From Leucogyrophana mollusca (Eukaryota > Basidiomycota > Agaricomycetes > Boletales): a stretch of 57,729 bases of DNA. The notes below the pieces were generated by a model. The model saw nothing but the letters and a program-made list of their open reading frames with translations, had not been told where the DNA came from and made no database searches. Shown here in pieces: positions 52,708-57,729 of the stretch (positions are counted from its first letter, which is position 1; every line of letters starts with the position of its first letter). Location of the stretch: assembly GCA_021014945.1 (NCBI GenBank), contig MU266496.1, positions 1 through 57,729 on the forward strand. Reading direction: 5' to 3'. The translations under genes and the position numbers were made by a program.

Positions 52708-53580
52708 CAAGCCTAGTTATAGTTTAGCTATGTATTCTCAATGACACTTTTCTAAGATTAGGAGAAATTTTAGTGGATCTAGACAGCCTTTAGTTAGTTC
52801 AGATAATAGAGTTTGGGTTGTTTCTATGATTAAATGTGAATTTAAATCCAAGTATTATTAGGGTACTATCAGTGAGTGGGCTATATGAGTTAATACTTAA
52901 GGAAAATGTATATATAAGTAAAGTTATCTATAGAGTATGTAAAGTACTATAAATAGAGAGCTATTATTATAGATAGAGTCACTTTGAAGCTCTACATTTT
53001 TCTATCCAGGCTCATATCTAGAGAAGATATTGTATAAGGTATATTTCTTGTATACAGATATAACCTTTCTGATTAGAAGTCTTATAGAGGGTATATGGGG
53101 GTGGTGGGATTGCTCAGGGTTCTATCTCTCAATATTATCCCTTTAGCTTTTCTGTTCCTAGACATACACAAGGTTGTATGAAGGATATACTCAGTAATAC
53201 TATTCTAAGATAAGGGCTTCTTAATGTGTTATAGCCAGAAAGGTGTGTCTTTTATTATAGTATCTAGGTAAGATCAGACACATGAGATTATAACTTTCTA
53301 TAAATAATGATAGCCTACTATCATTCCTGACCAGCCTTCTATGGGAATATGAAGGCAAAGGATATTATATTGATCTGTCCTCATTTGAAGGTAGATACTC
53401 TTTACAATGATAACAATAGAGGGTAACTTTTACTTAGTCAGAGAATGTGGGGAAGGCTTTTATTAAGCTATTATATTTTGTTCTGAGATTAAACTATTCT
53501 CTTTCTATTTTGAGTTTAGGTAAATAGACTATGTGAACTAGGATATAAGATTATGTCCCTGCTGTTCCTACTTGTGTTTA
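52708..53580. other. AT-rich region, no gene seen
   Basis: Very AT-rich with stops in all frames. No repeat ends or domains found. After CAAGC the copia-3 RNase H tail is not resumed, so that element had been truncated before or was deleted here. Confidence 0.35.
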
Positions 53581-54320
53581 CTATTCTAAGTAAACATAAG
53601 AAGACTTTTTGAACATCTCTAGCATGTCTTTCTCATTGTCCAAGTTATAGAGGTTCTCACACCCCTCATCTGCAAGGATGTTAGGTTGACCAAGTGGACT
53701 ATCTAGATTCTCTATTCGTCCTGCACTCTCTCTCACTGACATGATTGCTATTGACATTTTCAAGGCCTTATTGACTTCAACAACATTCAACACATTCATT
53801 AAATATCTTCTCATTTGAATGAACCCTTTCCCATGGGATGTCGCTACTCAGCACCGATCCTAATCACGTCAAGGAGGGTTGTCTGAAAACGAAGAACACT
53901 ACTCACCTCGAAGATGGCCTGGTGCCCATGTTCGTTGGTGCACTGTCCTGTCACTGAGGAACCCATCGCTTCCATAGAACCCTGACCCCATCAGTAAATG
54001 ACCCTGCCAGAATGTGTTCAAACCAATTTATAACCATCTTCAGATCTGCCTTGAGACGATTCTGTGGATGAGAGTCAGTGAAAGGTGGGGCTGGGACTGG
54101 CGCAATGGCGGCCACTCACCAGAAACAATGGTAATGTGATGTCTTTGATGTTTTTCCGCATATAGCCGATTTTGATGTACTCTTCAGGATGCTGTGGCAC
54201 AGTCTGAACTGAGCACATTGATGAGTCTAGTGGTTGCATTAGTGTGAGATCACATACTGAGCCTTTGGGCTATGTTTCATGATAGGTGAGTTCCATGATG
54301 CAAACAATAATCAAAGGGGA
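53581..54320 (-). pseudogene. Spliced gene relic of unknown family
   Basis: Minus-strand coding with preserved phase: PKGSVCDLTLMQPLDSSMC, SVQTVPQHPEEYIKIGYMRK, NIKDITLPLFL. An intron at 54062-54119 (58 nt, GTGAGT...CATCCACAG) follows, then NRLKADLKMVINWFEHILAG, SFTDGVRVLWKRWVPQ and a TGA. A second GTGAGT donor lies near 53899-53904. A 77-codon terminal frame (53581-53814: MRRYLMNVLNVVEVNKALKM, LDSPLGQPNILADEGCENLY) may be the last exon. One TAG precedes PKGSV, at a likely Gln. No domain recognised. It may be a host gene or the gene of an old transposon. Confidence 0.4.
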
Positions 54321-55019
54321 TCACTGACTAATGTCACTACCCAGTCTTCTATAGTCGGGAAATCACAGTTTCCTGAGAGGACCCATCCGTGACGGGTGCT
54401 TGTTACTTTCAGACATCGCCCACATCTCAGTGCTACTGGTGACCTCAGGGCCCAATGAGGTGAAGTTGTTACCAATGCAAATCATTGTACTTCCCATCTC
54501 TGTGGTGTGTCATTTGATCTGGACTTCAACAGACTCCCAGTACTAACATGTTACTAATTTGTACTAAATGTTGTGGAGAAGGATCCACATCAATCACCAT
54601 AGCTCACACAAAATCACATATGATATTGAAGCCCTGTACCAGTAGGTATTGAATATCATGAACTTAGTTGATGAGATTAACAAACCACACTATCATCAAT
54701 TGAGGTCAGTCCGTGAACAACCTTTCCTTATACTACAACAGTGAGTTTTGTTGTTCCGAGTAATGTTCACTTGCTAACTATTGATTCACTACAAACTAGC
54801 ATGTAGTGGTCAGTTTACAAACATTGTTCTACATTTATTCGAAAGTGTACTAGTATACATTGAAGCAGCCAGGTTCAGTGGGTTCTCTATTTACAAATAT
54901 TGTGTTATATCTATTCAAAAGTGTACTACTAGTGCCCTAATATTTGAGTGGAGAAATTGACATGCCAGATTGAAGGTCGTCATGCATCTCTTCCCAAAAA
55001 GTGTAGCCTTTTCAATCTA
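54321..55019. other. AT-rich region, no gene seen
   Basis: No recognised coding sequence. GTGTACTA(G/C)TA and ACAAACATTGT/ACAAATATTGTG motifs recur near 54848 and 54918, about 70 bp apart, hinting at an old tandem duplication. Confidence 0.28.
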
Positions 55020-55166
55020 TTGAAACATGTTCTAAAAAACATCACCCATTAAAAAAAAGCAAAGTGCTTTTGAAACACATTTCAATAAGTTGGCCAGTCT
55101 TGTTTATTGAAATATGTTTCAAAAAGGTGTCACCCACAAGTCAGGTGGTTTTGAAACATGTTTCAA
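55020..55166. repeat. Cluster of four palindromic TTGAAACATGTTTCAA motifs
   Basis: The perfect 16-bp palindrome TTGAAACATGTTTCAA is at 55151-55166. Variants lie at 55020-55035 (TTGAAACATGTTCTAA), 55070-55085 (TTGAAACACATTTCAA) and 55108-55123 (TTGAAATATGTTTCAA). The first and third are each followed by a CATCACCCA or TGTCACCCA motif, so the array is two diverged copies of an 80-90 bp unit, each with two palindromes. Ends and origin unknown. Confidence 0.7.
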
Positions 55167-55296
55167 AACAGTCTTTTTGCTGGGCTGATTGTTGACATGT
55201 CAGCAATTTGTATAGAGATTCTAAGCGTCTTGACTGCATCGGGGCAGAAGCTCCATGACCAGATTCAACAAGAGATCGCAAAGGCCAGTCTGGACT

Positions 55297-55613
55297 TGTT
55301 AAAGCTCAGAGAGCTTGAGGAGCAAAATAGCCACTAAGGGGCTGCCTTAAGCACTGGGACTATTGTCCAGAGTAAGTAATTATAGTGCCAGGTCATAAGG
55401 ACACCATACCTATTGTCCAGAGTAAGTAACTAGGGGAAACTAACTATGGACATCGTAGCTATATATCTACAGTATGGGCTGTGCATACACAGCTAACACA
55501 GCATGGCAGTGAGTACAGCATGTACAGGAATTGAAGCACAGCAAGAGCTGTATAGTACCAGTGTGCACTGCAGTGCACAGGCCCAAGGCAGTGCGCAATC
55601 AGCATAGCAAACA
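55297..55613 (-). repeat. copia-4 3' LTR
   Basis: 317 bp, TGTTTGCTATGCTG (55613) to TTTAACA (55297), minus sense, directly behind the polypurine tract of copia-4. Left flank is GGACT (55292-55296); the other end of the element is outside or rearranged, so the duplication cannot be checked. Confidence 0.93.
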
Positions 55614-55620
55614 CTCCCCC
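55614..55620 (-). other. copia-4 polypurine tract
   Basis: GGGGGAG on the minus strand, immediately before the LTR start TGTTTGC. This junction fixes the sense of the whole LTR family (U3 starts TGTT(C/T)G). Confidence 0.85.
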
Positions 55621-56529
55621 ATGATTGCGCACATATGGCAATCAAGAGGCTCTAGGCATAAGTCCAAACATAGGGCGGAATAATTCCACCTTGAGTCGAT
55701 GCAGAGGCTTGGTAAGCAGGTCTGCAGGCTGGTCTGCAGTGGGAACGAAGGTAGGAGCGATGATCCCCTTGTGCACAGTGTCTCGAAGCCAGTAGAAGCG
55801 CAGATCAAGGTGTTTCGTCCGCCCATGATGCTCTGGATGCTTCGCTACCTGAATAGCTGACTGGTTGTCAATGTGGAGCACAGACGGCGCAGTTGAAGGG
55901 AAGCCCATCTCTAGCAGGAGTTTGCGCAGCCAAAGGATCTCCTTGCCCACTTCCACAGCAGCGATGTATTCTGCTCCAGTGGTAGACAGAGCGATGGTGT
56001 CTTGAAGCTTGGATCGCCAGGAGACAGTGCCTGTGCCAATCTTGACGAGGTATCCACCAGTAGAACGCCCTGTGTCCTTGCATCCACCATAATCTACATC
56101 AGTGGAGGTGGAGAAGAGCACATTGGAGCGAGAATCCGGTGCATAGACAATGCAGTAGTCCAGGGTGTCTTTGAGGTAGCGCAGCAAGTGCTTCATAGCG
56201 TTCCAATATGCGAGTCCAGGATCAGCAATGAATCGAGCAAGGGTGCTGACAGTGTATGCGATGTCTGGGCAAGTGCTGGAGGCAAGATAGTTCACAGATC
56301 CAACTGCTTCACCATAGGGAACACTGGCCATGAGTTTTTGGTCTTCTGGAGTCGTCATAGAGCGTGCAAGATGCGAATTGGGCAGCATAGGAGTGGAGAC
56401 TGGTTTACAGTCCGACATGCCAAAGCATTCGAGCAAATCAAGTGTGTATTGACGCGGTGAGAGGGAAATGGAGCGTTTGGAGCAGTCTCGATCAATCTTG
56501 ATGCCCAGCAGCTGTGTGGTAGCTCCAAG

Positions 56530-57174
56530 TGTTGAAGCTCAGAGAGCTATAGGAGCGAAATAGCCACTATAAGGGGCTGCCTTAAGCACTGGGACTAATG
56601 TCCAGAGTAAGTAACTGTATATTGCCAGATCATAAGTATAGCATACCTAATGTTCAGAGTAAGTAACTAGGGAACTAACTATAGACGATGTAGCTATATA
56701 TCTACAGTATGGGCAGTGCATACACAGCAAGCACAGCATGGCTGTGAGTACAGCAAACATAGTAAGCGAACATAGCAAGATACAAGCAGTACAGTACCTG
56801 TTCACTGTGCTGATTGCGCACTGCCTTGGTCCAGTGCACTGCTGTGCACACAGATACTGTACAGCTCCTGCTATGCTTCGCTTCCTGTACATGCTGTACT
56901 CACTGTCATGCTGTGTTAGCTGTGTATGCACAGCCCATACTGTAGATATATAGCTACGATGTCCAAAGTTAGTTCCCTAGTTACTTACTCTGGACATCAG
57001 GTATGCTGTACTTATGATCCTACAGAATATAGTTACTTACTCTGGACATCAGTCCCAGTGTTTAAGGCAGCCCCCTAGTGGCTATTTCGCTCCTATAGCT
57101 CTCTGAGCCCTAACAGTACCTGTGTGCACAGCAGTGCACAGGATCATGGCAGTGCAGAATCACCAGAGCGAACA
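56530..57174 (-). mobile_element. Solo copia LTR in copia-4, itself split by another LTR
   Basis: Minus-sense LTR, TGTTCGCTCTGGTG (57174) to TTCAACA (56530), with perfect target duplication CCAAG at 56525-56529 and 57175-57179. Interrupted at 56799-57115 by an opposite LTR. Without the insert it is about 323 bp. Confidence 0.95.
56799..57115 (+). mobile_element. Nested copia LTR, opposite orientation
   Basis: 317 bp, TGTTCACTGTGCTG to CCCTAACA, perfect target duplication GTACC at 56794-56798 and 57116-57120. It sits head-on inside an LTR of its own family and so forms a long inverted repeat with it. Confidence 0.96.
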
Positions 57175-57231
57175 CCAAGGTCGCGCAGTTTGAAGTGCTT
57201 GGCTAGTTCTGCGATGATCTGATCAATAGCA

Positions 57232-57725
57232 TGTTAAAGCTCAGAAGAGCTGGGGAGCAAAATAGCCACTAGTGGGCAGCCTTAAGCACTGGAACTATGA
57301 GTCCAGAGTAAGGTGTACATGCTGTGTTTGCACAGCCCTCTAGTTAGATATATAGCTACGACGTTTCCATAGTTAGTTTCCTTTGGTTACTTACTCTGGA
57401 CTCATAGTTCCAGTGCTTAAGGCTGCCCACTGAGTGCTGAGTGGCTATTTCGCTCCCCAGCTCTTCTGAGCTTTAACAGAGTAAGTATCTATATTGTCAG
57501 GTCATAAAGACACCATACCTGAAGTCCAGAGTAAGTATCTAAGGGAAACTAACTATGGATGTCGTAACTATATATCTACAGTATGGGCTGTGCATACACA
57601 GCTAACACAGCATGGCAGTGAGTACAGGATGTATAGCAAGTGAGGCATAGCAAGAAAGGCTGTACAGTACCAGTGTGCACTGCAGTGCACAGGACCAAGG
57701 CAGTGCGGAATCACCAGAGCGAACA
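57232..57725 (-). repeat. Copia 3' LTR of an element leaving the window
   Basis: Minus-sense LTR from TGTTCGCTCTGGTG (57725) to TTTAACA (57232). It is followed at 57726-57729 by CTCC, the start of the polypurine tract as seen at 55614, so it is a 3' LTR and the element body lies to the right. It interrupts the copia-4 RT frame. Left flank TAGCA. It contains an LTR fragment in the opposite sense (57311-57478). Confidence 0.88.
57311..57478 (+). mobile_element. Nested copia LTR fragment, opposite orientation
   Basis: 168 bp holding only the R/U5 half of the LTR (from GTGTACATGCTG to GAGCTTTAACA). GAGTA occurs at 57306-57310 and 57479-57483, as expected for a 5-bp target duplication, so an LTR inserted here and then lost its U3 half. 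Together with 57232-57310 it forms an 80-bp-arm inverted repeat. Confidence 0.8.
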
Positions 57726-57729
57726 CTCC

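Larger units (their letters stand above)
55642..57231 (-). pseudogene. pol: copia-4: RT end and RNase H, split by nested LTRs
   Basis: Minus strand. 57180-57231 reads AIDQIIAELAKHFKLRDLG. After LTRs at 56530-57174 the frame goes on with ATTQLLGIKIDRDCSKRSIS, LSPRQYTLDLLECFGMSDC, GSVNYLASSTCPDIAYTVST, the RNase H motif DVDYGGCKDTGRSTGGYLVK, DTIALSTTGAEYIAAVEVGK, and PADLLTKPLHRLKVELFRP, ending at TGA 55642. RT thumb and RNase H are clear. The catalytic Glu of STTEAEY is Gly here (A-to-G), while the copia-3 copy has it. Integrase, gag and the RT palm (YVDD) are not in the window. Confidence 0.92.

Noticed and set aside
57232..57478. Independent foldback transposon
   Set aside because: Both arms are LTR sequence and the GAGTA repeats show nested LTR insertion with later deletion.
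1..57729. CRISPR array, operons or bacterial-type genes
   Set aside because: None seen; the content is eukaryotic retroelements with GT-AG introns.

Overview
The window looks like fungal, probably agaricomycete (mushroom-forming basidiomycete), repeat-rich chromatin. The reasons are chromodomain Ty3/gypsy elements, Ty1/copia elements with a half-tRNA(iMet) primer site, a Plavaka-type (KDZ group) transposase, a fungal-type protein kinase and short (54-58 nt) GT-AG introns in gene relics. I see no intact housekeeping gene and no intact transposon. The stretch is a nested transposon graveyard. No species can be named from the sequence alone.

Layout. 0-15.3 kb: a copia LTR fragment, a broken chromovirus pol (gypsy-1) with a candidate 3' LTR, a CACTG-ended MITE with a 3-bp duplication, and a second broken gypsy element (gypsy-2) carrying two solo LTRs. 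An unidentified decayed coding block, LTR-like repeats and the integrase tail of a copia element on the minus strand follow. 15.3-19.6 kb: two decayed minus-strand genes, a fungal-type kinase with a lost catalytic loop and a Plavaka transposase. 19.58-26.01 kb: gypsy-3, the only element with both LTRs and a perfect 5-bp target duplication (ATACT); an 811-bp LTR-like repeat is inserted in its integrase. 26-36.4 kb: a 400-bp foldback element, then gypsy-4 (plus) and gypsy-5 (minus) joined tail to tail, both truncated. 36.5-46.8 kb: AT-rich sequence with a solo LTR, a Helitron relic, a minisatellite, a hammerhead ribozyme inside a short insertion flanked by 22-bp direct repeats, a perfect hairpin and a spliced gene relic. 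46.8-57.7 kb: a cluster of one copia family with many LTR copies inserted into each other, mostly head-on.

The most notable signal is at 42.29-42.43 kb: a complete type III hammerhead ribozyme core in a 102-bp segment bounded by perfect 22-bp repeats. The second is the mode of decay. Premature stops in gypsy-3, -4 and -5 are mostly TGA at positions where arginine is expected (CGA to TGA), and several catalytic Asp/Glu codons read Asn/Lys, as expected for C-to-T decay at methylated CpG. The third is the self-nesting copia family, with its primer site, a tRNA-like gene in its leader, and the same tryptophan codon turned into different stops in two copies.

Family names gypsy-1 to -5, copia-1 to -4, LTR-S, LTR-T and R2 are labels used only in this annotation.
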